Virus record (IMG/VR): IMGVR_UViG_3300047476_001680
Location: 1 to 64,000 of that record
Reading direction: 5' to 3' (one strand)
Source: a virus
DNA: 64,000 nt
Part shown: positions 15,634 to 23,064 of the stretch, in pieces
How positions within the stretch are numbered: the first letter of the stretch is position 1
How the letters are laid out: each line of letters opens with the position of its first letter
Position numbers and translations under genes: made by a program
The notes under the pieces: model-generated
What the model was told of the DNA's origin: nothing
What the model saw: only the letters and a program-made list of their open reading frames with translations
The model's database searches: none

Positions 15634-15810
15634 ATGGAACGACTACCGTTTGACTGGATTAAAATACTTGAGAAGCTATGGGCTTATGTTACCTATCTGG
15701 TAGCCTGCCTAGTTTTCATTTGGCTTTTTTATTTTTTAAAAAATACCTTGGAAAGTAACAATTATAAGATTATTAAAATGCAACAAGAAATTAGGAAAAT
15801 ACTAGAATGA
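15634..15810 (+). CDS. Small single-pass membrane protein, 58 aa
   Basis: An ATG three bases after the preceding stop opens a 58-codon frame closed by TGA that overlaps the next ATG (ATGA). Residues about 17-35 (AYVTYLVACLVFIWLFYFL) form a clear membrane segment. The last 20 residues are a charged amphipathic helix. The exact fit between its neighbours supports a real gene. No lysis function can be assigned; no family recognised. Confidence 0.7.
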   Translation: MERLPFDWIKILEKLWAYVTYLVACLVFIWLFYFLKNTLESNNYKIIKMQQEIRKILE

Positions 15811-16307
15811 ATATCTATCTTGATATGGACGGAGTGGTGGCAGATTTCGACGAGTATGCATACAGAGCTGTGGGGGCGCCTCCAAGTACTGGGGTCTACC
15901 CTGATGAGATCTGGGACCAACTGGCCAAAAATCACAGACTATATCGTGACCTCCGGGTTAAACCTGGAGGTAAAGATCTAGTAGACTGGGTGGAATATTA
16001 TCGGTTTACACATTTTGATAAAGACATTACCATTGCTTTTTTAACTGCTATACCCAAGGACAATGATATGCCTTATTCGTTCTACGACAAGGTTCGCTGG
16101 GCAGCGGATAATTTTCCCGGACTGCCTGTGTTCTTCGGCCCTTACAGCAAGGACAAATGGCAACACTGTAAGCCTGGTGATATTCTAATCGACGATCGTG
16201 AATCTAATTGTGATGAATGGCGTGCACACGGCGGACTAGCCTTCCAGTATAAAGAATGGCCCGAGTGCAAGGCCTGGCTAGAGGAGACATTAAAATGGCA
16301 AAAATGA
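15807..16307 (+). CDS. HAD-family 5'(3')-deoxyribonucleotidase-like
   Basis: 166 residues. HAD motif I is YLDMDGVVADF (D6 and D8), motif II FLTAIP, and motif III/IV the KPGDILIDDRESN segment, followed by a GGLAFQYKEW end typical of 5'-nucleotidase type C (NT5C-like) proteins. It would remove phosphate from deoxyribonucleotides and could tune dNTP pools together with thymidylate synthase and dCMP deaminase. The ATG overlaps the preceding TGA. Confidence 0.85.
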   Translation: MNIYLDMDGVVADFDEYAYRAVGAPPSTGVYPDEIWDQLAKNHRLYRDLRVKPGGKDLVDWVEYYRFTHFDKDITIAFLTAIPKDNDMPYSFYDKVRWAADNFPGLPVFFGPYSKDKWQHCKPGDILIDDRESNCDEWRAHGGLAFQYKEWPECKAWLEETLKWQK

Positions 16308-16486
16308 ATGATCGTATCTACAAAATAAGTCTAGCGGCAGGCGGGTCACATTACCCTGTGATTAATCCTGAATTACAAGTGGCATTTGCTAGAATAATGC
16401 TGCAAGAGTGTATCGATGAAGCCTATCGCCACGGCGATGATATTTCTTACCTAAAGGAATATTTCAACCTTGAACAAAATGATTAA
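16295..16486 (+). CDS. Small hypothetical phage protein, 64 aa
   Basis: 64 residues, helical (VAFARIMLQECIDEAYRHG). ATG 16295 is chosen because GAGGAG lies 8 bases upstream; a second ATG at 16304 is possible. Overlaps the HAD gene by 13 bp and the next gene by 8 bp. No family recognised. Confidence 0.7.
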   Translation: MAKMNDRIYKISLAAGGSHYPVINPELQVAFARIMLQECIDEAYRHGDDISYLKEYFNLEQND

Positions 16487-17003
16487 ACTAATTGCCAAAC
16501 CAGTAGTCAAGAACAAATACTGGATCGTAGAGAATAATGGTGACAAAATAGGTACAGTACAGGCCGTGGAAGACGGTGGTTATGTTTACGTACAAGATCA
16601 AAACAGAAACAAATATGCCACCATCAAGACTCTAGGCCAGTCACACAATATAAAATTTGAAACTTCTACTAATATAGAAAAACCTAAACCACAAGCAAGG
16701 GCAATCAGTAAACCCAATAATAAAGTTCTTGATGGTTATCCTACTGATACCACGCCACACAACGTGATGCGTGAAGTACGACTGGGAGTAAGTGTCTATA
16801 CTAAGACAAAAAAAAGTAAAAGTTATTTCTGCGCAGGTTATTTTGCCATAGAAGAAAAATCCGAATGGACTGTGGAATTTTGTCCCAAACTAATCACAGT
16901 AAATCGACACAAAATTCTAGGACCCTACAAGACAAGATCTGAAGTTCTAGAAGCTATCAAGGAAATCAAACACAATGGAACATATACTAAGCCCCAACCT
17001 TAA
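16479..17003 (+). CDS. Hypothetical phage protein, 174 aa
   Basis: 174 residues in two beta-rich halves, joined by a Lys/Pro linker (about 66-85). The first half (KLIAKPVVKNKYWIVENNG, DGGYVYVQD) looks like a small barrel; the second (RLGVSVYTKTKKSKSYFCAG, EWTVEFCPK) is similar in style. The ATG 16479 is used rather than TTG 16470. It resembles proteins of unknown function in marine phages. Confidence 0.72.
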   Translation: MIKLIAKPVVKNKYWIVENNGDKIGTVQAVEDGGYVYVQDQNRNKYATIKTLGQSHNIKFETSTNIEKPKPQARAISKPNNKVLDGYPTDTTPHNVMREVRLGVSVYTKTKKSKSYFCAGYFAIEEKSEWTVEFCPKLITVNRHKILGPYKTRSEVLEAIKEIKHNGTYTKPQP

Positions 17004-17196
17004 ATCGTTTAATGATAAGATTAAAGTATTAAATCAGACCAATGGTAGACAACTTACACTGACTGCTCAGGAAGCGAAAAACCTACACGCTGAAATTTTT
17101 GATCTACTAAACCATTTTGCCACTGTGGGTAGAATAGAAACGTCTAAAAACCCTGATGAAGTTATCACAGTGGCTATGGATGGTGGTGGTTTTTAA
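16975..17196 (+). CDS. Small hypothetical phage protein, 73 aa
   Basis: 73 residues, mostly helical, ending in the glycine-rich VITVAMDGGGF. The ATG lies 29 bp inside the preceding gene. No family recognised. It is followed by a 51-bp gap that has a late-promoter-like motif. Confidence 0.68.
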   Translation: MEHILSPNLKSFNDKIKVLNQTNGRQLTLTAQEAKNLHAEIFDLLNHFATVGRIETSKNPDEVITVAMDGGGF

Positions 17197-17223
17197 TATA
17201 CGTAGATTATACCTCTCCCCAGG

Positions 17224-17230
17224 ATAAATA
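17224..17230 (+). promoter_or_regulatory. ATAAATA late-promoter-like motif
   Basis: GGATAAATAAACG in a short gap, 17 nt upstream of the ATG at 17248, with AGAGGA between. It matches the core of the T4-type late promoter TATAAATA. The same motif recurs before virion genes on the - strand. Confidence 0.4.
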
Positions 17231-17247
17231 AACGTAGAGGATTTAAA

Positions 17248-17535
17248 ATGAGCAGACCTAAACCCACAGTACTAATCGAGCATACTGATAAAGTAACTTT
17301 CAAAAGCGAACAGATTCTGAGTAGTGAAGGTATCTGGGCAGTGTTCTACGAGGATCGCCCTATTAATTTAAAAAGCAGTAATATGTTAGTAAGTTATCCT
17401 GGGCCAAAATACAAAAAAACAAGTTTTAGTAATCCTGGCCACGCTGTCAACCTTTGCAAAAAACTCAACAATCTTTTCAAGACAGATAAATTTACCGTGG
17501 TACTACTAAGTGCCGGCAACCGCATCTACCCCTAA
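17248..17535 (+). CDS. Hypothetical phage protein, 95 aa
   Basis: 95 residues, basic, mixed alpha/beta: GIWAVFYEDRPINLK, then SYPGPKYKKTSFSNPGHAVNL. The style fits a small nucleic-acid-associated protein conserved among T4-like phages, but I cannot name it. AGAGGA lies upstream of the ATG. Confidence 0.72.
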   Translation: MSRPKPTVLIEHTDKVTFKSEQILSSEGIWAVFYEDRPINLKSSNMLVSYPGPKYKKTSFSNPGHAVNLCKKLNNLFKTDKFTVVLLSAGNRIYP

Positions 17536-17899
17536 GAATCACGATCAGGCTCAGCTAACTAAAAAGTATCTAGAGTTAGCTGGGTCTGCAACTGACCTCA
17601 CCTACCAAGATTTTAGAAAAACTCTATGGTGGAATTTTACAGACAATAATAGCCTACGTCTGACCTCCTACGGATATAGGTTTTTGTCGGAGATACTAAA
17701 AGTTAAACATTATAGTTTTACACTCAAGAATAGATTGGCTAACAAAAATCTTATACAACTGGAAAGATATTTTCCCGGCGTCTATTTTCTATACCGCAAC
17801 GAACTCATCATTGTGTTTGATGAAAGCGATGCCAGTATGCTGGCACTGCTAGACGGTGATCTTAAAACCTATCTCGAAAATCTAGAAGTTAACAATTAA
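17510..17899 (+). CDS. Hypothetical phage protein, 129 aa
   Basis: 129 residues from a GTG at 17510, within the end of the preceding gene (26-bp overlap). There is no ATG near the N-terminus. The middle reads LRLTSYGYRFLSEILKVKHY and YFPGVYFLYRNELIIVFDE. No family recognised. It ends the transcription unit before a strong promoter; the start is less certain than the frame. Confidence 0.68.
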   Translation: MPATASTPKNHDQAQLTKKYLELAGSATDLTYQDFRKTLWWNFTDNNSLRLTSYGYRFLSEILKVKHYSFTLKNRLANKNLIQLERYFPGVYFLYRNELIIVFDESDASMLALLDGDLKTYLENLEVNN

Positions 17900-17937
17900 G
17901 CAACTTCAGTTAATAAACTAGCAACAAAAAAATTTGG

Positions 17938-17966
17938 TTGACAATAACGACCAAAGATCTTATAAT
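17938..17966 (+). promoter_or_regulatory. Consensus sigma70 promoter
   Basis: TTGACA (17938-17943), 17-bp spacer, TATAAT (17961-17966): a perfect match to the consensus. Predicted start near 17973. The leader GCGGTATAGT...AACAAGGAG is nearly repeated after the promoter at 18560. Confidence 0.88.
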
Positions 17967-17998
17967 AGCGGTATAGTGAATAACAAGGAGCATACAAG

Positions 17999-18319
17999 AT
18001 GGCTAAATTACTTATCACCACCCAAGTCTACGAAAACTACGCCTGGCGCGAAGATGGTACTCTGGGCACTGGTGCTGATGCATACTGGAAGGCCAAAGGC
18101 GGTGACGAGTATGTGATTACTAAATTTAACGGTGACGACGACGCGGCTACTGCAATGGTAATGGCGGTGCGTGATCGGGTTGAAACGGATAATGACGGTT
18201 TCCGTGAGCATATTATTGATTGGGTAATTGTTGCTGACGACTACCTCACTGAGTTTGAGCGTGATCAGCTGGAGTACGAAGGCAAGATTACTTACCCTGC
18301 AAAAGAACTGGTAATTTAA
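17999..18319 (+). CDS. Hypothetical protein with own strong promoter, 106 aa
   Basis: 106 residues, acidic: LLITTQVYENYAWREDGTLG, DAYWKAKGGDEYVI, then a helical AVRDRVE region. AAGGAG lies 8 bases before the ATG. A perfect sigma70 promoter drives it, so it is probably an early, highly expressed gene. No family recognised; early host-takeover proteins are often of this size, but that is inference. Confidence 0.78.
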   Translation: MAKLLITTQVYENYAWREDGTLGTGADAYWKAKGGDEYVITKFNGDDDAATAMVMAVRDRVETDNDGFREHIIDWVIVADDYLTEFERDQLEYEGKITYPAKELVI

Positions 18320-18329
18320 GGAGAATATT

Positions 18330-18554
18330 ATGAGAATAGCACACGATTTTGGTTTGGTGCGCATCGTGCACGACGGTGACCCAATGTCCAAGGCATATGA
18401 CATCCGTGTAGAATGGATGCAAAATGGTCAGTGGGAATTGTATCACGGTTTCAACAGTCTGAGTGACGACTATGCCTACACTAATTCTCGCGAAGCAGCT
18501 GGCCGTGCTGTTGCTAAACTAGCAAAAGAAGTTGCTGAAACCGCAACAAAATAA
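18330..18554 (+). CDS. Small hypothetical protein, 74 aa
   Basis: 74 residues. A beta-rich first half (RIAHDFGLVRIVHDGD, AYDIRVEWMQNGQWELYHG) is followed by an Ala-rich helix. AAGGAGAA precedes the ATG by about 7 bases; it follows the previous gene by 10 bp and shares its promoter. No family recognised. Confidence 0.75.
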   Translation: MRIAHDFGLVRIVHDGDPMSKAYDIRVEWMQNGQWELYHGFNSLSDDYAYTNSREAAGRAVAKLAKEVAETATK

Positions 18555-18559
18555 TCTGG

Positions 18560-18588
18560 TTGACATTAACCCCCAGATCGGCTATAAT
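18560..18588 (+). promoter_or_regulatory. Consensus sigma70 promoter
   Basis: TTGACA (18560-18565), 17-bp spacer, TATAAT (18583-18588). The leader resembles that of the 17938 promoter. The spacer start TTAACCC is shared with the promoter at 20733. Confidence 0.88.
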
Positions 18589-18620
18589 GGCGGTATAGTA
18601 ACTAACAAGGAGTGTAAGAA

Positions 18621-19046
18621 ATGGCATACGTTTCCCAGGAACTCAAGGCAAAGCTGGCACCTGCTATTAAAGCAATTTGCAAGAAATACAACATCAAGGC
18701 CAGCCTGGCTGTTGGTAATCACAGTACCTTGGTTTTGAATGTCAAACAGGGTGATATCGATTTTATCGAAAACTTTATTGCCACAGACAAGGCAAAACCC
18801 TATTCAAAGTATATGGAAGACAGACAGGTTGAATTTCTGCGCAAAAATCAATCTCTGGATGTCAATGTGTACTGGTACAAAGAGCACTTCTCAGGTCGTG
18901 CACTGGAGTTTCTTGATGAGGTGATTCCTGCGATGAATGACGGTAACTGGGACAAGAGTGATATTCAGTCTGACTACTTTAACATAGGCTGGTATGTGTC
19001 CGTTAACGTGGGCAAATGGAACAAGCCCTATGCCCTGGTCAAATAA
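18621..19046 (+). CDS. Conserved hypothetical protein, 141 aa
   Basis: 141 residues: a helical N-terminus (LKAKLAPAIKAICKKYNIK), a strand ASLAVGNHSTLVLNVKQG, DVNVYWYKEHF, and a final IGWYVSVNVGKWNKPYALVK. Homologues are, to my recollection, widespread in proteobacterial phages and mobile elements as proteins of unknown function. AAGGAG precedes the ATG. A perfect sigma70 promoter suggests early, strong expression. Confidence 0.8.
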   Translation: MAYVSQELKAKLAPAIKAICKKYNIKASLAVGNHSTLVLNVKQGDIDFIENFIATDKAKPYSKYMEDRQVEFLRKNQSLDVNVYWYKEHFSGRALEFLDEVIPAMNDGNWDKSDIQSDYFNIGWYVSVNVGKWNKPYALVK

Positions 19047-19060
19047 CACAAGGAAATAAA

Positions 19061-19237
19061 ATGACTCCCGATTACTCCCCCAAGTTTTATCAAAATTCTG
19101 GTTCCGGCCAGAAGGTACAAATAACCGAGCTTCTGAATAACCTAAACCAAATCCAACTTGATATGATTGATCAGGCTGTGGAATACAGTGACCTCGACAA
19201 GGCCAAGGAAGTCATTGACTATATCCGCAGTCTGTAA
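19061..19237 (+). CDS. Small hypothetical protein, 58 aa
   Basis: 58 residues, helical in the second half (LNNLNQIQLDMIDQAVEYS). AAGGAA precedes ATG 19061, 14 bp after the previous stop. The -35 box of the MoxR promoter lies inside its last codons. No family recognised. Confidence 0.68.
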   Translation: MTPDYSPKFYQNSGSGQKVQITELLNNLNQIQLDMIDQAVEYSDLDKAKEVIDYIRSL

Positions 19238-19243
19238 TATAAT
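19215..19243 (+). promoter_or_regulatory. Sigma70 promoter for the MoxR ATPase gene
   Basis: TTGACT (19215-19220), 17-bp spacer, TATAAT (19238-19243), straddling the end of the previous gene. The leader is about 40 nt with AGGAG before ATG 19290. Confidence 0.8.
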
Positions 19244-19289
19244 TTGTCTTGTAATTACTTCAACTTAATATAGTTTTTAGGAGAGCTAG

Positions 19290-20399
19290 ATGGCTAAAGA
19301 ATCAGCAGTGACTGACCGCCGCACTGTTACCTCGGAATCAGCACGTCGCAGTATTATTACCTGTTTTAAACGTAAACGTCCGGTTTTTCTCTGGGGGCCT
19401 CCGGGTATTGGTAAATCGGAATTGGTGGCTAGTATTGCAGAGGAACTGGGCGGTGCTATGATTGACCTGCGCCTGGCGCAGATGGAACCCACAGACCTTC
19501 GTGGTATTCCTTACTTTAATAAAGACAATGGTTTGATGGACTGGGCTCCTCCCATTGATCTTCCTGACGAAGAATTTGCCAGCCAACATCCCATTGTGGT
19601 GTTGTTCCTGGATGAGATGAACTCTGCTGCACCTAGTATTCAGGCCGCGGCCTATCAGCTGGTTCTAAATCGTCGTATTGGCAAATATGTACTACCTGAC
19701 AATGTGGTCGTGATTGCTGCGGGCAACCGTGAAAGCGACAAGGGTGTTACTTATCGTATGCCTGCTCCGCTGGCCAACCGTTTTGTGCACTTGGAGATGC
19801 GTGTGGATCACGAATCCTGGCAGAACTGGGCGGTGTTGAACAAGGTGCACAAGGACGTGGTTGGTTATGTGGGTTTTGCCAAACAAGACCTCTATGACTT
19901 TGACCCACGCTCTAGCTCACGTAGTTTTGCCACACCACGTAGCTGGACCTTTGTGAGTGAGTTGCTGGAGGAAAAACTCAGCGACAGCGAAATGACTGAC
20001 CTGGTGGCTGGTGCTGTGGGCGAAGGTGTCGCAGTTAAGTTTATGGCACACCGCAAGGTCGCCGGTCAGATGCCCAAGCCCAGCGAGATTCTCAAGGGCG
20101 AAGTCACAGAGCTCAAGGTCAAGGAAATTAGTGCAATGTATTCTCTAACCATTGCAATGTGCTACGAACTACAAGAAGCTGCACTCAAGCTGGAGAACAA
20201 GCCTGATCAGAACTGGCATTCAATGGCAGATAATTTCTTTAAGTTTATGATGGATAACTTTACCACAGAGCTTACTGTTATGGGTGCGCGAGTTGCGCTT
20301 ACTACCTATAACCTGCCCTTCGTGCCTGGTAAACTCAAGAACTTTGACGAGTTCCACAAACGATTTGGTAAGTACATTGTAGCAGCAAGTCAGAAATAA
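19290..20399 (+). CDS. MoxR-type AAA+ ATPase
   Basis: 369 residues. Walker A WGPPGIGKSELV (about residues 33-44), Walker B VVLFLDEMN (about 103-111), a sensor region VVIAAGNRESD, and arginines in MPAPLANRFVH place it in the MoxR group of AAA+ ATPases. These act as chaperones that remodel or insert cofactors into partner complexes, nearly always with a VWA protein. The VWA partner is at 20793-22079. Substrate unknown. It has its own promoter and is followed by a strong hairpin. Confidence 0.93.
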   Translation: MAKESAVTDRRTVTSESARRSIITCFKRKRPVFLWGPPGIGKSELVASIAEELGGAMIDLRLAQMEPTDLRGIPYFNKDNGLMDWAPPIDLPDEEFASQHPIVVLFLDEMNSAAPSIQAAAYQLVLNRRIGKYVLPDNVVVIAAGNRESDKGVTYRMPAPLANRFVHLEMRVDHESWQNWAVLNKVHKDVVGYVGFAKQDLYDFDPRSSSRSFATPRSWTFVSELLEEKLSDSEMTDLVAGAVGEGVAVKFMAHRKVAGQMPKPSEILKGEVTELKVKEISAMYSLTIAMCYELQEAALKLENKPDQNWHSMADNFFKFMMDNFTTELTVMGARVALTTYNLPFVPGKLKNFDEFHKRFGKYIVAASQK

Positions 20400-20423
20400 A
20401 GTTGGGGGCGCAAGCCCCCAACT
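20400..20423 (+). other. GC-rich hairpin with GNRA loop after the MoxR gene
   Basis: Perfect 10-bp stem AGTTGGGGGC / GCCCCCAACT closed by a GCAA tetraloop, beginning at the last base of the MoxR stop codon. No T-run follows, so it is not a standard terminator; it may stabilise the 3' end or partially stop transcription. It is only 8 bp before the next ATG. Confidence 0.75.
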
Positions 20424-20430
20424 CACCTAG

Positions 20431-20736
20431 ATGAAATACAAAATAGAAACATTGGACGCTAGACACAATGGATTCGGAAGTTGGAAGTATCGAATTCGTT
20501 TTAAAGACATTAGCTCAGTCAACGTAAGAAATTTTCACAGAATTAGACGATGGTTATGGGAATGTTATGGTCCAGGCTGCGAACGTGACCTGTACCTAGA
20601 GTGGCAAATGGCCTGCAAAGGATATGAAGTGGCTGAAGCAGTGTGGGGTTGGCATTCCGACGACGGTCAAAAATTTATCTATCTCAGAGACGATGCCATA
20701 ATGAGTTCGATCATACTCCAGTTTGACCCTAATTGA
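20431..20736 (+). CDS. Hypothetical protein between MoxR and VWA genes, 101 aa
   Basis: 101 residues with several Trp and Tyr: SWKYRIRFKDISSVNVRNF, RRWLWECYGPGCERD, VAEAVWGWHSDD, KFIYLRDD. Mixed alpha/beta. No clear ribosome-binding site other than CACCT just before the ATG. Its place between the two partner genes hints at a linked role, but I do not recognise it. Confidence 0.72.
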   Translation: MKYKIETLDARHNGFGSWKYRIRFKDISSVNVRNFHRIRRWLWECYGPGCERDLYLEWQMACKGYEVAEAVWGWHSDDGQKFIYLRDDAIMSSIILQFDPN

Positions 20737-20761
20737 CATTAACCCAGAGCCGTCGTATAAT
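20733..20761 (+). promoter_or_regulatory. Consensus sigma70 promoter for the VWA gene
   Basis: TTGACA (20733-20738), 17-bp spacer, TATAAT (20756-20761). AAAGGA precedes ATG 20793. The TTGACATTAACCC start is shared with the 18560 promoter. Confidence 0.88.
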
Positions 20762-20792
20762 ACATATATAAGTTAACACAAAGGACAAACAT

Positions 20793-22079
20793 ATGAGCTC
20801 TCAAGGCACAACTGCTGCAAAAGGTTCTACTAAAAAAACTAAACCCAAAAATGGTGGTAAATTGAGTGACACCATTGACACTAGGCTGGACGCCATTGTG
20901 CGTGAAAAATTGGTCACTGCACGAATTGGTCTTCTGCTTCGTGCGCCCTTCTTCGGCAACCTGGCCACTCGTCTACAATTGGTCAACGGAGATAGCTGGC
21001 TGACTACCGCAGCCACTGACGGCCGTAACTTTTATTACAACACTGATTTTATCAACAAACTCAAGGCCAAGGAAGTAGAGTTCCTGTTTGGTCACGAGGT
21101 ATTACACAATGTCTATGACCACCTGGGTCGTGTGGGTCTTGACCGTGATCCAATGTTGTTTAATTGTGCCGCGGACTTCTGTGTCAATAGTGACCTAGTG
21201 GATCAGCGTATTGGAGACCGTATCAATCCCTGTCTGTACGACCAAAAGTATCGTGGCTGGAGCGCCGAGGAAGTCTACGACGATCTCTACGAAAAAGCAG
21301 AGAAAATTGATATCAACCAGCTAGTGGAACAGATGCTGGATGAACACCTTGACGCAGATGGTCAGGGTGACGAGGATGAAGACGGCAAAGGCCGCCCCAA
21401 GATTAGTCCTGGAGAACGTGATGCTATTCGTGACGAAATTCGAGAGGCACTGCTACAGGCCGCCCAGGCTGTGGGTGCAGGTAATCTACCAGCTGGGGTT
21501 AAACGTCTAATCAAGGACCTTACCAAGCCTGTGGTTAACTGGCGTGAACTTCTGGAACAACAGATCCAGAGTACTATTAAAGATGACTTTAGCTGGATGA
21601 AGCCCAATCGTCGTGGTTGGCATATGGATGCAGTGATGCCCGGTCTAAAACCCGGCACACAGATTGATATCTGCGTGGCCATTGACACATCTGGTAGTAT
21701 TGGTGAGGCAGACATCAAGGCCTTTATGAGCGAGATCAAGGGCATTATGGAATCCTACGATGAATATCGTATCCAGGTCTGGAGTTTTGATACTGCGATC
21801 TATAACCATCAAGAGTTTAGTTCGGACAATATGGACGACATCACCAGCTACGAACCCAAGGGTGGTGGTGGCACTGACTTTATGGCCAACTGGCATTATA
21901 TGAAGGAAAACAATATTGAACCCAAAAAGTTCATTATGTTTACCGACGGTATGCCCTTTGGTGAATGGGGTGATCCTGACTACTGCGACACTGTGTTTGT
22001 GATCAAGGGCAACGAAAATGCCGAACCTCCGTTTGGTGTCTGGGCTATCTATGAACGAGCCAAAGCACTTGCCAGCTGA
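20793..22079 (+). CDS. VWA-domain metallopeptidase-like protein (DUF2201 type)
   Basis: 428 residues. The N-terminal domain has FLFGHEVLHNVYDHLGR, an HExxH zinc motif as in the DUF2201 putative metallopeptidase domain. A low-complexity acidic linker (about 185-210) follows. The C-terminal VWA-like domain has the metal-ion-dependent adhesion site DTSGSIG, then GGGGTDF and FTDGMPFGEWGD. This architecture is the usual partner of MoxR ATPases. Together they probably form a chaperone or remodelling pair in the cytoplasm. It has its own consensus promoter, suggesting independent dosing from the ATPase. Confidence 0.9.
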   Translation: MSSQGTTAAKGSTKKTKPKNGGKLSDTIDTRLDAIVREKLVTARIGLLLRAPFFGNLATRLQLVNGDSWLTTAATDGRNFYYNTDFINKLKAKEVEFLFGHEVLHNVYDHLGRVGLDRDPMLFNCAADFCVNSDLVDQRIGDRINPCLYDQKYRGWSAEEVYDDLYEKAEKIDINQLVEQMLDEHLDADGQGDEDEDGKGRPKISPGERDAIRDEIREALLQAAQAVGAGNLPAGVKRLIKDLTKPVVNWRELLEQQIQSTIKDDFSWMKPNRRGWHMDAVMPGLKPGTQIDICVAIDTSGSIGEADIKAFMSEIKGIMESYDEYRIQVWSFDTAIYNHQEFSSDNMDDITSYEPKGGGGTDFMANWHYMKENNIEPKKFIMFTDGMPFGEWGDPDYCDTVFVIKGNENAEPPFGVWAIYERAKALAS

Positions 22080-22404
22080 TCTTACTGAGCAAGAACGGTT
22101 GATTGAACAACTACGTGGTGTGCGCCACGTAGTTATCAACGCCAGATATGGTGGCTATGAACTGAGTGACGAGGCCATTAGTCGTTACAAAGAACAGGCT
22201 GGTATTCAAGACCCTGATTGGTCTATCTACGATGTGCCACGGGATGACAACTATTTGGTTAATATTGTGAGAGAACTGGGCGAAGAAGCAGATGGGCGAC
22301 TTGCTCGTCTAAAAATTGTAGAAATACCTGCTGATGTAGACTGGATCATACAAGAGTATGATGGCATCGAATGGGTAGCAGAACGTCATAGAACCTGGAG
22401 TTAA
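22051..22404 (+). CDS. Conserved phage protein, 117 aa
   Basis: 117 residues. A helical start is followed by VRHVVINARYGGYELSDEAI, a DDNYLVNIVRELGEEADGRL region, and LKIVEIPADVDWIIQEYDG ending in WVAERHRTW. I recall this pattern as a conserved hypothetical protein in many T4-like phages and phage-like elements. ATG 22051 lies 29 bp inside the VWA gene; an ATG at 22018 is an alternative. Function unknown. Confidence 0.78.
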   Translation: MNEPKHLPADLTEQERLIEQLRGVRHVVINARYGGYELSDEAISRYKEQAGIQDPDWSIYDVPRDDNYLVNIVRELGEEADGRLARLKIVEIPADVDWIIQEYDGIEWVAERHRTWS

Positions 22405-22405
22405 A

Positions 22406-22702
22406 TTGTTAAAACACGGAGAAATTAATCCCCTAAATGTTTTTGGTCTCAGAGAGACCGAACACTGTCCCCCTCACTTTCAACAAATCATTTTTGACAG
22501 CAAAGTTCCAGACAAGCAAATACGTGACTGGATCTATGAGAATTTGTCAGAAAGATTTTGGCTGGGAGATCTCTATACAGTGGATCAACCTGGTAGCAAA
22601 ATAGAAATTAAAAAATGCGCTGCTTTTGAGTCCCACGCCGAGGCTAGTTTTTTTGCCCTGCTACTAGACCAAATTAATACGTATGGTGGTCTTCTGTCAT
22701 AA
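22406..22702 (+). CDS. Hypothetical phage protein, 98 aa (TTG start)
   Basis: 98 residues from TTG 22406, one base after the previous stop, with GGAG six bases upstream; no ATG lies in the N-terminal part. It has PPHFQQIIFDSKVPDKQIRDW, ERFWLGDLYT and HAEASFFALLLDQI. No family recognised. Confidence 0.7.
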   Translation: MLKHGEINPLNVFGLRETEHCPPHFQQIIFDSKVPDKQIRDWIYENLSERFWLGDLYTVDQPGSKIEIKKCAAFESHAEASFFALLLDQINTYGGLLS

Positions 22703-22726
22703 AAAAATTCCTAGCGGATCTAGACG

Positions 22727-22733
22727 TTAAATA
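22727..22733 (+). promoter_or_regulatory. TTAAATA late-promoter-like motif
   Basis: GTTAAATAATAG in a 55-bp gap, 24 nt before the ATG at 22758. A variant of the ATAAATA motif at 17224 and on the - strand. Confidence 0.3.
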
Positions 22734-22757
22734 ATAGTACATAATCAAGGAATTTTT

Positions 22758-23060
22758 ATGGTGTACGAAAAAATGTATGAGAATCACGATCAAGAATCTG
22801 CGCAGGATACTCAACAACCTGCGGCAGGTAATACCCCAGCTTCTTTGCAGATCAACGATCTAGTCAAGGTATTAGAGATACTAGATGTTGTCAGCAAGCG
22901 CGGTGCCATCAAGGCGGACGAATTTGAAATCGTGGGCGGTGTGTATGCTCGTATTTTTGAGTTTTTAAAAAATACAGGTGTAATTCAAGAAAGAAATTCA
23001 GATGAGTCAGCTATAGCTGAAGGTGGCACTGAAGAGCAAGAATCAAATCAGGAAGGATAA
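22758..23060 (+). CDS. Hypothetical phage protein, 100 aa
   Basis: 100 residues. Low-complexity Gln/Glu-rich ends flank a helical core LQINDLVKVLEILDVVSKRGAIKADEFEIVG in two helices. AAGGAA precedes the ATG. The core looks like a small conserved phage helical domain of unknown role; it heads a three-gene run that leads to DHFR. Confidence 0.75.
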   Translation: MVYEKMYENHDQESAQDTQQPAAGNTPASLQINDLVKVLEILDVVSKRGAIKADEFEIVGGVYARIFEFLKNTGVIQERNSDESAIAEGGTEEQESNQEG

Positions 23061-23064
23061 TATT

